A stretch of DNA of 64,000 bases, taken from Bacteroidales bacterium. GTDB lineage: Bacteria > Bacteroidota > Bacteroidia > Bacteroidales > Marinilabiliaceae. Made by a program: the position numbers and the translations under genes. The notes under the pieces are model-generated. The model saw only the letters and a program-made list of their open reading frames with translations. It was not told the DNA's origin and did no database searches. Shown here piece after piece: positions 41,054 through 50,077 of the stretch; the first letter of the stretch is position 1; the number at the start of each line of letters is the position of its first letter. Where the stretch lies: assembly GCA_024401335.1 (NCBI GenBank), contig JAKSLH010000005.1:1-64000 (forward strand), written 5' to 3'.

Positions 41054-41779
41054 ATGAAAAAAATATCATTTATTATTGCAATAGTACTTCTACTGACTGG
41101 ATGTATCAAAAACACGTCGAATAAAGATTTGACTGAAGAAGAAAACATATTTCAAACATCTAGACTATTGACGGAAGACAGTTACAGAAACCATTTATGT
41201 GATAGTGTCGGGCTGAAAAACTTCTATACTCTTATTACCAGTTTTTGGGGAGCGCAGAGGTCATCAGAAGAGTTTGCCAAGGCAAGTGAACTAATAAAGA
41301 ATGATGACAAGATACAAAGAATGATGACAATAATAAATGAGGGATTAAATGTCATACCAGGGAAACATTACATTGACATCTCAGGCATAGATATCACAAG
41401 TGGCGACACCATAACAATTGGAGAATTTATCAACCAAGGGAAGCCATTACTCGTTGATTTCTGGGCTTCATGGTGTGGTCCATGTAAACAAGAAATAAAA
41501 GAGCACCTCCTAGACATTGCCAAAGAGGGGAAAGTAAATATCGTTGGCGTCGCAGTGTGGGAAGATAGAATTGAGGCCACACAGGAATCAGCAAAGGCTC
41601 TTGGCATAAGCTGGCCTGTAATATATACAGGGGGCAGAGACTGTTCGCCAGCAACCAGTTATGGCTTAATAAGTATCCCAACACTCTTCTTTATCGCTCC
41701 TGATGGAACTATATTAGGATCAGGGCACAAAGTCTCTGAGATACCTGCCATTAAAGAATATACTGGGAATGATGAGTAA
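41054..41779 (+). CDS. TlpA-like thioredoxin-fold lipoprotein
   Basis: This 241-residue lipoprotein has signal MKKISFIIAIVLLLTGC (Cys17). After a non-conserved region of about 90 residues, a TlpA/ResA-type thioredoxin domain follows (about 115-240) with redox motif WASWCGPCKQE and the cis-Pro segment GLISIPTLFFIAPDG. It should act in the periplasm as a disulfide reductase or isomerase. The start is ATG 41054, 16 bp after thpR. Confidence 0.92.
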   Translation: MKKISFIIAIVLLLTGCIKNTSNKDLTEEENIFQTSRLLTEDSYRNHLCDSVGLKNFYTLITSFWGAQRSSEEFAKASELIKNDDKIQRMMTIINEGLNVIPGKHYIDISGIDITSGDTITIGEFINQGKPLLVDFWASWCGPCKQEIKEHLLDIAKEGKVNIVGVAVWEDRIEATQESAKALGISWPVIYTGGRDCSPATSYGLISIPTLFFIAPDGTILGSGHKVSEIPAIKEYTGNDE

Positions 41780-41840
41780 AGGCTAAACAAATGACTGACA
41801 AACGATAAAACGCAAACATCAAATCATACAATAATCAGAC

Positions 41841-43058
41841 ATGAACAGCAATTATCTAGAACGACGCAATATGACCATCGACCTGCTCAGAGCATTAACG
41901 ATGGCGACAATGCTTATGGTCAATGACTTCTGGTCGGTCAACGGCATTCCACATTGGATGGAACATGCAGCATCGGGCGAAGACATGCTGGGATTTTCTG
42001 ATATAGTGTTCCCTACGTTCCTGTTTTGTGTTGGTCTATCTATTCCATACGCCATTTCAGCAATGCACAGAAAGGGCAAAAGCGAAGGAGACATAATACG
42101 ACATATCCTTGAGCGATCTTTCGCCCTCATATTGATGGGTGCTTTCATATGCAACTATGAATATGGCATAGATACATCAGTAGGATACAGCCAAAGCACA
42201 TATAGCATACTTATGACCATTGCATTCTTTTTGCTATTTAATCATTATCAGAGCAAAGAATGGTGGGTCAAGATATGCAAATGCGCGGGATGGGCGGTTC
42301 TACTTTTCTTGCTTATAACCTCTCGAAGTCCAGAAGGTAACAGATTCTACCCATACTGGTGGGGCATATTAGGCCTTATTGGCTGGGCATATATATTCTG
42401 CGCACTTGTATATGCATTGACATCGCGCACTACCACACGCGTCATCGTATGGCTATCAATGTTTGCAATATGCCTCTGTTGCACAGAGACAGCACCTTAT
42501 TCGCCACTTAATGGACAATCTATAATATCCATGAAGAGTCCGAACATTGTTGAACTCATACTCTCTAATCTGCATATAGACAATGCATCTTGTCATCTTC
42601 TAGTCATGAGCGGTGTGCTCTTTTCTTCCATATATCTGAGAGCCTCAGACAAATGGAACCTAAAGCAGAAAACATACAGGACATTACTGTTAGCATCGGG
42701 GTGTTTTGCTATAGCGTTGTTATCGCACCAGCTATTCATCACATCAAAGCTTATCGGGACATTGCCTTGGATATTCTATACACTCGCTATAGACTTAGCA
42801 TTATATGTCATGTTAGACTGGATTGTGAGCATAGGCAAAGGCAATATGTTGCAGTTCCTCAAGCCTGCAGGAACAGCGACACTCACATGCTATATGATAG
42901 CATATATTCTATATCCAACTATTTCCATGACAATAGGATGGGACTGGTCATACGCCATTCCAGCACCATTAGGCATCTTAAAATGCATGACTTTCTCTGC
43001 CTCATGTATTGCCATAGCATGGGTATTAAACAAATATGGTATAAAGCTGAAGATATAG
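41841..43058 (+). CDS. Multi-helix membrane protein, DUF5009 / HGSNAT-like acyltransferase
   Basis: This 405-residue integral membrane protein has about 10-11 helices. The start RRNMTIDLLRALTMATMLMVND and FSDIVFPTFLFCVGLSIPYA match DUF5009 proteins related to lysosomal heparan-alpha-glucosaminide N-acetyltransferase. Those move acetyl groups across membranes to sugar amines. Here the acceptor is unknown. It ends 3 bp from the convergent permease remnant, suggesting that both once belonged to a carbohydrate locus (inference). Confidence 0.8.
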   Translation: MNSNYLERRNMTIDLLRALTMATMLMVNDFWSVNGIPHWMEHAASGEDMLGFSDIVFPTFLFCVGLSIPYAISAMHRKGKSEGDIIRHILERSFALILMGAFICNYEYGIDTSVGYSQSTYSILMTIAFFLLFNHYQSKEWWVKICKCAGWAVLLFLLITSRSPEGNRFYPYWWGILGLIGWAYIFCALVYALTSRTTTRVIVWLSMFAICLCCTETAPYSPLNGQSIISMKSPNIVELILSNLHIDNASCHLLVMSGVLFSSIYLRASDKWNLKQKTYRTLLLASGCFAIALLSHQLFITSKLIGTLPWIFYTLAIDLALYVMLDWIVSIGKGNMLQFLKPAGTATLTCYMIAYILYPTISMTIGWDWSYAIPAPLGILKCMTFSASCIAIAWVLNKYGIKLKI

Positions 43059-43061
43059 ATG

Positions 43062-43400
43062 CTATCTTATCTTAAGAGTATAAAATAGCAGATAGACGAC
43101 ACCCAGTGCCATAACCAATACGGCACCTATCTGCCCTACTGCATCACTGGCGAGTCCCATCATAAGCGGGAATAGAGTGCCACCGAAGATGCCCATGATC
43201 ATAAGACCGGATATCTCGTTCTGCTTATTGGGCATTGACAACAAGGCACGCGAGAAGCAGACAGAAAACACATTGGAGTTGCCCAAGCCGACAAGGGCAA
43301 TAGCGACATATAAAGCAGGCAACGATTGACCTAATGACAGTCCTGCCATTGACAATGCCATCATAATAACGCTTATAAGCATAAAAGCCTTGGCCGACAT
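43062..43400 (-). pseudogene. C-terminal remnant of an MFS hexose permease
   Basis: About 112 codons align throughout with the last third of the fructan-locus permease (1213-2370): NSNVFS(V/I)CFSRA, NEISGLMI-GIFGGT and IGQIGAVLVM-LGVVYLLFY. Homology starts at SAKAFMLISV (about residue 275 of the intact protein). Upstream, at 43401-43460, the frame continues with unrelated residues, so the first two thirds, including all N-terminal helices, are gone. DNA similarity to the intact copy is only moderate by eye, so it is an old paralogue, not a fresh copy. The following gap, 43461-43674, holds nothing I can name. Confidence 0.85.
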
Positions 43401-43674
43401 ACAAAAGTAAGTATTAATCTCAATAATGAAAAATATAATGCCTTGTAATTTAAAGTTCACAACAGCACCACTCTTAGCAAACGCTCTTCATATAGATACA
43501 TAACGCATCACAATATACTCCAAACACGTACTTTCGATTATAACGTAAGCATACAACAAGCTACCAATAGGCATACTATCAGTCTATAACACGCAACTTG
43601 TCAATATAAAATTTGTATATCTGAAGAAAAAGAACGAAGTTTACGAATAAATGAACAAAGTATAGGAAATAACG

Positions 43675-44859
43675 ATGAGAAATTTCAATTACTACGCCCC
43701 TACACAGGTGGTTTTCGGAAAAAACAAAGAGACAAAAGTAGGTGAACTCGTAAAGAAATATGGTGGCACAAAGGTGCTCCTTCACTATGGTGGCCAGAGT
43801 GCAATCAAATCAGGACTGCTCGCTAAAGTAGAAGAGAGCCTCAAGAACGAAGGCATAGAGTATGTAAAGCTCGGTGGCGTTGTGCCAAACCCTAGATTGT
43901 CACTTGTACGTGAAGGTTTAGAGATCTGCAAGAAAGAGAACATAGACTTCCTCCTTGCTGTAGGCGGTGGCTCTGTTATTGACTCATGCAAGGCCATAAG
44001 CTCAGGCAGATATTTCGATGGCGACGTATGGGACCTCTACCTCAAGAAGGCCGTAGCAACACAATATATGCCTATAGGCTGCGTGCTCACCATCCCTGCT
44101 GCCGGTAGCGAGATGAGCGACGGCTCGGTAATAACCAACGAAGAGGGCTGGCTCAAGAAGGACTATTGCACCGACGACTTCCGTCCAAAATTCTCTATCA
44201 TGAACCCAGAACTCACTTACAGCCTACCTGCTTGGCAGACTGCTTGCGGAGCCGTAGATATCATGATGCACACCATGGAGCGCTATTTCTCTAAGGATGA
44301 CGACATGGAGATTACCGACAATATAGCTGAAGCACTTCTCCGAACAGTAAAAGACGAAGTCAAGAAGGTTCTCAAGAACCCTACCGACTACAGCAGCCGA
44401 GCTCAGATAATGTGGGCAGGAAGCCTTGCGCACAACGGACTGACAGGCTGCGGCACAAGCGGTGACTGGGCTACCCACAACCTCGAACATGAACTTAGCG
44501 GCATGTGGGACGTGAGCCATGGTGCCGGTCTTGCTGCCATGTGGGGTAGCTGGGCTCGCTATACATGCAAAGAGAACATCACACGCTTCGCTCGTTTTGC
44601 AGTCAACGTCATGGGCGTCACTCAGAACTTCCGATCGGCAGAAGAGACAGCCGAAGCCGGCATCGTAGCTATGGAACAATTCTACCACTCTATCGGAATG
44701 CCTACAAGCATACCAGAACTTATCGGTAAGCAGGCTACTGACAAGGAGATAGAAGAGATGGCCAACAAATGTAGCAACAACGGCACACAGACCATCGGTT
44801 GCCTCAAGCCACTCAGCAAGGCCGACATGATCGCCATTTACAAAATGGCCAACAAATAA
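43675..44859 (+). CDS. Iron-containing alcohol dehydrogenase (NADPH-dependent butanol-dehydrogenase type)
   Basis: This 394-residue group III alcohol dehydrogenase of the BdhA/YqhD subgroup reduces aldehydes to alcohols. The cofactor loop is AVGGGSVIDSCKAIS. Metal ligands are Asp and His in AVDIMMHTMERYF, plus His in HNLEHELSG and in DVSHGAGLA. It is a cytoplasmic enzyme of full family length. No partner gene is linked. glyS follows 96 bp later with its own promoter. Confidence 0.94.
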   Translation: MRNFNYYAPTQVVFGKNKETKVGELVKKYGGTKVLLHYGGQSAIKSGLLAKVEESLKNEGIEYVKLGGVVPNPRLSLVREGLEICKKENIDFLLAVGGGSVIDSCKAISSGRYFDGDVWDLYLKKAVATQYMPIGCVLTIPAAGSEMSDGSVITNEEGWLKKDYCTDDFRPKFSIMNPELTYSLPAWQTACGAVDIMMHTMERYFSKDDDMEITDNIAEALLRTVKDEVKKVLKNPTDYSSRAQIMWAGSLAHNGLTGCGTSGDWATHNLEHELSGMWDVSHGAGLAAMWGSWARYTCKENITRFARFAVNVMGVTQNFRSAEETAEAGIVAMEQFYHSIGMPTSIPELIGKQATDKEIEEMANKCSNNGTQTIGCLKPLSKADMIAIYKMANK

Positions 44860-44906
44860 GTGTTTACGAAAGAAAGAGTTATCATTGCTATGTTGATTTT
44901 TATTTG

Positions 44907-44914
44907 TAATTTTG
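44907..44914 (+). promoter_or_regulatory. -7 box of glyS
   Basis: TAATTTTG, a TAnnTTTG match, 41 bp before the glyS start codon. Confidence 0.7.
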
Positions 44915-44955
44915 CGCCCAAAACAAGAAATAACAAATAAAACAAGATAAAAGAA

Positions 44956-46494
44956 ATGGCTGAAGACGTTTTCAAGAAGCTGGTTTCGCACTGTAAGGAA
45001 TATGGTTTTGTATTCCCTTCAAGCGAGATATATGATGGTCTCGGTGCAGTTTATGACTATGGTCAGAACGGCGTTGAGCTCAAGAACAACATTAAGAAGT
45101 ACTGGTGGGATGCAATGGTGAAGCTCAACGACAATGTTGTCGGTATCGACTCATCTATCTTTATGCACCCAACCATCTGGAAGGCTTCTGGACACGTTGA
45201 TGCATTCAACGATCCACTGATAGACAACAAGGATTCAAAGAAGCGCTACCGTGCCGACGTACTCATCGAAGAGCAGCTAGCAAAGTACGACGAGAAGATC
45301 GAGAAGGAAATCGAGAAGGCTAAGAAGAAGTTCGGCGAATCATTCGACGAGGCTAAGTTCCGTGAGACTAACCCACGCGTACAGGAGAACCAGGCTAAGC
45401 GCGACGCTCTACATGCACGATTTGCAAAGGCTCTCAACGACAACAACCTTGAGGAGCTCCGTCAGATCATCCTTGATGAAGAGATCGTTTGTCCTATCAG
45501 CGGCACACGCAACTGGACTGAGGTTCGTCAGTTCAACCTCATGTTTACAACAGAGATGGGTTCTACAGCCGATGGCGCCATGAAGATCTATCTTCGTCCA
45601 GAAACAGCTCAGGGTATCTTCGTTAACTTCCTCAACGTACAGAAGACTGGCCGTATGAAGGTGCCTTTTGGTATCGCTCAGATCGGTAAGGCTTTCCGTA
45701 ACGAGATCGTAGCACGTCAGTTCATCTTCCGTATGCGTGAGTTCGAACAGATGGAGATGCAGTTCTTCGTTCGTCCAGGCGAGGAGATGAAGTGGTTTGA
45801 ATACTGGAAGCAGTTCCGTATGAAGTGGCACCAGGCTCTCGGCATGGGTGCAGAAAACTATCAGTTCCACGACCACGACAAGCTCGCACACTACGCTAAC
45901 GCAGCTACAGATATCGAGTTCCGTATGCCATTTGGCTTCAAGGAAGTAGAGGGTATCCACTCTCGTACCGACTTCGACCTCTCGCAGCATGCTAAGTACT
46001 CAGGCAAGAAAGTTGAATACTTCGACCCTGAGCTCAACAAGAGCTACACTCCATACGTTATCGAGACATCTATCGGTGTTGACCGTATGTTCCTTTCAAC
46101 TCTTGCTGGTGCATACACAGAGGAGCAGCTCGAAGGTGGTGATAGCCGCGTAGTATTGAAGTTGCCTGCAACATTGGCTCCAGTCAAGCTCGCTGTCATG
46201 CCACTCGTGAAGAAGGACGGTCTCCCAGAAAAGGCACGCGAGATACTCAACACAATGAAGCTCGAGTTCAACTGCCAGTATGACGAGAAGGATTCTATCG
46301 GTAAGCGCTACCGTCGTCAGGACGCTATCGGTACTCCATTCTGCGTAACTGTTGACCATCAGACAATCGAGGACAACACAGTTACAGTACGTTACCGCGA
46401 CACAATGCAGCAGGAACGCATCTCTGTCGATGACCTCCATGCAATGATCTCAAAGAACGTAAACAACTACGAGCTCTTCAAGCAACTTGTATAA
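44956..46494 (+). CDS. glyS: Glycyl-tRNA synthetase (homodimeric, class II)
   Basis: This 512-residue enzyme charges tRNA-Gly. It belongs to the alpha2 type found in Bacteroidetes, archaea and eukaryotes, not the E. coli alpha2beta2 type. Class II motifs: motif 1 region PSSEIYDGLGAVYDYG, motif 2 GIAQIGKAFRNEI...FRMREFEQMEMQFF and motif 3 ETSIGVDRMFLSTL. An internal lysine-rich coiled insertion (about 105-165) and the C-terminal anticodon-binding domain (about 405-512) are present. Codon use is strongly biased to AAG, CTC and GTT-type codons, as in the 3' gene tail repeated at 1-104. Confidence 0.97.
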   Translation: MAEDVFKKLVSHCKEYGFVFPSSEIYDGLGAVYDYGQNGVELKNNIKKYWWDAMVKLNDNVVGIDSSIFMHPTIWKASGHVDAFNDPLIDNKDSKKRYRADVLIEEQLAKYDEKIEKEIEKAKKKFGESFDEAKFRETNPRVQENQAKRDALHARFAKALNDNNLEELRQIILDEEIVCPISGTRNWTEVRQFNLMFTTEMGSTADGAMKIYLRPETAQGIFVNFLNVQKTGRMKVPFGIAQIGKAFRNEIVARQFIFRMREFEQMEMQFFVRPGEEMKWFEYWKQFRMKWHQALGMGAENYQFHDHDKLAHYANAATDIEFRMPFGFKEVEGIHSRTDFDLSQHAKYSGKKVEYFDPELNKSYTPYVIETSIGVDRMFLSTLAGAYTEEQLEGGDSRVVLKLPATLAPVKLAVMPLVKKDGLPEKAREILNTMKLEFNCQYDEKDSIGKRYRRQDAIGTPFCVTVDHQTIEDNTVTVRYRDTMQQERISVDDLHAMISKNVNNYELFKQLV

Positions 46495-46517
46495 GTTCTG
46501 AAACCAAGTAGATAAAA

Positions 46518-46550
46518 CAGCGGCATTGAGACTACAAATCTTTATGCCGC
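46518..46550 (+). terminator. Terminator after glyS
   Basis: AGCGGCAT pairs with ATGCCGCT around a 17-base loop, followed by TTGTTTT. Confidence 0.7.
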
Positions 46551-46667
46551 TTTGTTTTAATGCCACATTAGAATATGTTATACATGATTTATTACGTAAT
46601 AAAGGACAGGGCAAAAAACTTATAAATCGCAACAGAGATAATACACCAACAAAAGCCATCGTAACAA

Positions 46668-48041
46668 ATGAAAAGAATAGTATTATATATAGCACTGATT
46701 GCATGTGGTATATGTCATGCGCAAGAGATACCCCAGATATCACTCACATATGACGAATTATCTTCTGACTCATTCAACGATGGCACATTAACACTAAAAG
46801 AAGGCGAAGAGAACACTACCTACAATATAAAGATACGACGCAGAGGGGCTATTTCACAAAGCTATGACAAGCCATCATACGCCATCAAACTCGTAAACGA
46901 ACTCGGAGACAAACTCAATGCGTCACTACTAGGAATGCGCGACGACAACTATTGGATTCTTGACGCAATGGCTCCTGACAAGGCAAGAATGCGCAACCGT
47001 GTTTCTATGGATCTGTGGCTTGCATTCTCTCATCGACCATGGTATAACGACTTAGAGCCTAAATGCATTAACGGATATAACGGGCGATTTGTAGAAATAT
47101 ATGTAAACAACACTTGTCAAGGTATTTACTGTCTATCAGAACGTGTAGACCGCAAACAACTGAAACTCAAGAAATATAGCGAAAAGCAAGGTATTCGAGG
47201 GGCACTTTACAACACTATAACATGGGCAGGAACTGCTAGTTTCAAAGCGCCACAAACAACCCCTGACAATCAAAACAGCACATGGGATGCTTGGGAATTG
47301 AAATATCCAGACATAAAAGATGAGGAACCCATCACATGGCAACCTCTATACGACCTATTGACATTCGTAAACGAATCTGACCCAGAAACGTTTTCCGATG
47401 AAATTGAGAATCGTATAGACCTCCCTGTTTACATAGACTATATTCTATTTTGCCAACTTATTTCCGCACGAGACAACACAGCAAAAAATGTTTATTTGAG
47501 CTTTTATGACATAAACAACGAAAAGGCCCTATTCACCCCTTGGGACCTAGACCATTCTTGGGGCAGGCAATACAATGGTTCTATAGAAGCAACCACAACG
47601 ATTCTTTTTGAAGGAAATAACCTCACCGACCGACTTTACACCGACTTCCCTGATTTCGAAAACATAGTAAATACTCGATGGGCAGAACTTCGCGAAACAT
47701 ATTTCAACATCGAATATATCGACAATATATTCGCCCAATACTTCACTTTGTTTTCTGAAAACAACGCAGATATGACAGAGAAGGAAATATGGAACAATCA
47801 CAACAGCCTGTCTATCAACATTTCCGACGAGCAAGAATACATCCACAATTGGACTATCGAACGCTTACAGTTTCTTGACAGACTATACAATTATATCTCA
47901 GAACAAGAGCCCACAAAGGTCACAAGCCATCATTTGAACAACAATCCTGGAAATAAAATAATCGATAACGGGCAGCTGCTTATAATAAAAGATGGCATAA
48001 GGTTCGACCTTCGCGGACGTCGCATCCCAGATGGCCAATAA
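46668..48041 (+). CDS. CotH-kinase family secreted protein
   Basis: This 457-residue exported protein (signal ends CHAQ) has a CotH domain: KIRRRGAISQSYDKPSYAIKL, VEIYVNNTCQGIYCLSERVD and the metal-binding-type FTPWDLDHSWG. Spore-coat CotH proteins are atypical protein kinases. Bacteroidetes homologues are secreted, and their target is unknown. The C terminus (NGQLLIIKDGIRFDLRGRR) resembles the conserved tails of many exported Bacteroidales proteins. It ends 1 bp from the convergent acyltransferase gene. Confidence 0.85.
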   Translation: MKRIVLYIALIACGICHAQEIPQISLTYDELSSDSFNDGTLTLKEGEENTTYNIKIRRRGAISQSYDKPSYAIKLVNELGDKLNASLLGMRDDNYWILDAMAPDKARMRNRVSMDLWLAFSHRPWYNDLEPKCINGYNGRFVEIYVNNTCQGIYCLSERVDRKQLKLKKYSEKQGIRGALYNTITWAGTASFKAPQTTPDNQNSTWDAWELKYPDIKDEEPITWQPLYDLLTFVNESDPETFSDEIENRIDLPVYIDYILFCQLISARDNTAKNVYLSFYDINNEKALFTPWDLDHSWGRQYNGSIEATTTILFEGNNLTDRLYTDFPDFENIVNTRWAELRETYFNIEYIDNIFAQYFTLFSENNADMTEKEIWNNHNSLSINISDEQEYIHNWTIERLQFLDRLYNYISEQEPTKVTSHHLNNNPGNKIIDNGQLLIIKDGIRFDLRGRRIPDGQ

Positions 48042-48042
48042 C

Positions 48043-48933
48043 TCATCTTCCCTTCTGCCGTTCAATCCATTGCTCCTTTGTTCTACGCCAACGTTTGTGG
48101 GTCCACAGCCACAGATGAGGACAGCCTTTTATATCCTCTTCAAGTAATTTCATAAACAGATCGGTCAGATAGTACTCTTCGGTCTCCACAGGATTATCGC
48201 TTAGAGGGAACATGTGACAATGGTAATAACCTCGTTTAGGACGAGTGACTTTGGCATACATCACAAAGCCGCCAAACTTACGAGCCAACTGCTCTGTGCC
48301 GGTAAACACAGCTGTATCGCGATTGAGAAACTCAGTGAAATGATGAATAGACTTCCACTGGGGCAGCTGGTCCGCTATGAGACCTACAACAACACTCTTC
48401 CCCTCATTTCGGAGAGCCACCAGACGGCGCAAGGTCGTTTGCATAGGAATACACTCCGAACCACTACGCTGACGAGTTTTAAGAATTATGCGGTCGGCCG
48501 TCTTATTTCTCAATGGATGGTATATCTGCGTACAGTGGGCAAAAGGCATCCAATATCCGTAGGTTGCAAGCCACTCCCAGTTGCCATAATGCCCTAGATA
48601 GCAAAACATAATCTTTTTACCCTCAGAAAACTGGCTTTCTATATAATCTATACCACTAAAAGTGGTGCGACGCATCATCTCCTCTTCAGATATTGACATG
48701 GCCTTCAGGTCCTCAACAAGCATATCGGCAAAGAAATGATAGAATCGGCGTTCTATGTCCGCCAATTCCTTGTTCGACTTATCGGGGAACGAACCCTGGA
48801 GGTTTTCTTCGACAACACTCTTACGATAAAAAAGACGAACAAAGGGATATATGAGGTAATCAGACACAAAATAAAGCACACACAACGGGAGCAACGACAA
48901 CAGATATAATATAGGATATACAATATAATACAT
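48043..48933 (-). CDS. LpxL/HtrB-type lysophospholipid acyltransferase
   Basis: This 296-residue protein has an N-terminal membrane helix (about 5-28) and the HX4E acyltransferase motif HYGNWEW, typical of lipid A late acyltransferases. IADQLPQWKSIHHFTEFLNRDTAVFTG and HLWLWTHKRWR fit the same family. It should add an acyl chain to lipid A or another lipid at the inner membrane. The start is at 48933 (MYYIVYP). It follows the GT90-like gene by 17 bp, so both may act on the cell envelope. Confidence 0.92.
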   Translation of the reverse strand: MYYIVYPILYLLSLLPLCVLYFVSDYLIYPFVRLFYRKSVVEENLQGSFPDKSNKELADIERRFYHFFADMLVEDLKAMSISEEEMMRRTTFSGIDYIESQFSEGKKIMFCYLGHYGNWEWLATYGYWMPFAHCTQIYHPLRNKTADRIILKTRQRSGSECIPMQTTLRRLVALRNEGKSVVVGLIADQLPQWKSIHHFTEFLNRDTAVFTGTEQLARKFGGFVMYAKVTRPKRGYYHCHMFPLSDNPVETEEYYLTDLFMKLLEEDIKGCPHLWLWTHKRWRRTKEQWIERQKGR

Positions 48934-48950
48934 AGTGGAAGGAGAACGAA

Positions 48951-49925
48951 CTAATTGGTCATCTTGAAATATCTCTGAAGAACACAAAGAGAAATGACTG
49001 TCTCACGCTTAGTGTCGCGGAACTGATTTACAAACTCATGATTGTGCTCAATTATAGCACAGGCTTCGTCGGGATGTGATATGTAGTACCTCAATCTCTC
49101 TTCAAGGTCGGAATAGTCATCACTTATGCACACATAATGATAATCTGGCACAAGAGTCGATTCCATAAACCATGTTTCAAACTTAGGCTTGGGCATTACC
49201 GGTAACGAATTGGATGACATGACCCATTTGAGATTTGAAGCCACGTCATGCCCTTCAATGCAAAGTATGAACTTGTATTTGAGATGCTCCCCTATCGGCA
49301 TCTTAGGCTTAAGATATCGAGGATCGTGGAGATTATGCCTGTTTATCTGACCCAGGTCACACATAGGATGGTCGAAATACATCTGAATAAACCTCTCGCG
49401 CTGAGGTTGCACGACAACAGAGCGCCCAACAAGCATATCCTTCTTCTCGCTCCATGAATATGGGTCGTTGATAAAGTTGAAGTGGCGTATCTTGTTAAGG
49501 CACAGAAGCACAGAGTTCTCATTACGCGATGCATCCTCACATATTGGCCGGCTCTTAACAAGAGAAGGCACATCTGGCACATAATTCACATCTCCAAAGC
49601 AAGGCACAAAACGGCAGTCACCATCAAAGTGACGAAGATGTTCATAAGCATCAATATAATAAGGAGTATTACGTGGCTTATGAGGCACCTTAGGTGGAAT
49701 CTCAAAAGCAGATACAGACAATGAATCTGATGGCAGAATAACAGGTGATGTCAAGCGACAATAATGGTTCACTCTGGCATTAACATACTCGCGTTCATCC
49801 GGATGTTTGATGAGATAGGAATCTACAATCGAATGTGCGTTTCGACATAACATACGAGGCCAATGCATAATGAAAAAGCCACGTAGATAATAAAAAAACT
49901 TGTTATTATGATAGAGGAACTCCAT
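48951..49925 (-). CDS. GT90/CAP10-like glycosyltransferase
   Basis: This 324-residue protein has the C-terminal signature of CAP10/GT90 enzymes: YKFILCIEGHDVASNLKWVMSSNS, then KPKFETWFMESTLVPDYHYVCISDDYSDLEERL. GT90 enzymes move xylose, glucose or similar residues, and bacterial relatives are often labelled LPS-modifying. There is no signal peptide, so it is probably cytoplasmic or peripheral. It is coupled with an LpxL-type acyltransferase, which favours lipopolysaccharide or glycolipid synthesis (inference). The start is at 49925 (MEFLYHNN). Confidence 0.85.
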   Translation of the reverse strand: MEFLYHNNKFFYYLRGFFIMHWPRMLCRNAHSIVDSYLIKHPDEREYVNARVNHYCRLTSPVILPSDSLSVSAFEIPPKVPHKPRNTPYYIDAYEHLRHFDGDCRFVPCFGDVNYVPDVPSLVKSRPICEDASRNENSVLLCLNKIRHFNFINDPYSWSEKKDMLVGRSVVVQPQRERFIQMYFDHPMCDLGQINRHNLHDPRYLKPKMPIGEHLKYKFILCIEGHDVASNLKWVMSSNSLPVMPKPKFETWFMESTLVPDYHYVCISDDYSDLEERLRYYISHPDEACAIIEHNHEFVNQFRDTKRETVISLCVLQRYFKMTN

Positions 49926-50017
49926 GACTAACAGGCGACAGTAAAAAACGCACAATAAATAGTGTATAAAGATACATAATTTTTAAAACATACGAATACA
50001 CGTATCTATCTTTTACT

Positions 50018-50025
50018 TATCTTTG
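50018..50025 (+). promoter_or_regulatory. -7 box of the SLC13-type transporter gene
   Basis: TATCTTTG followed by CACG, 52 bp before the start codon. Confidence 0.7.
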
Positions 50026-50077
50026 CACGTCAAAAAAACGCAAGACTAAAAAACTAAAAAGTAAGTAATAAAGTAAA

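Noticed and set aside
44224-44991. Minus-strand frame of 255 codons opposite the alcohol dehydrogenase
   Set aside because: It crosses the glyS promoter and lies fully opposite a well-supported enzyme gene; an antisense shadow.
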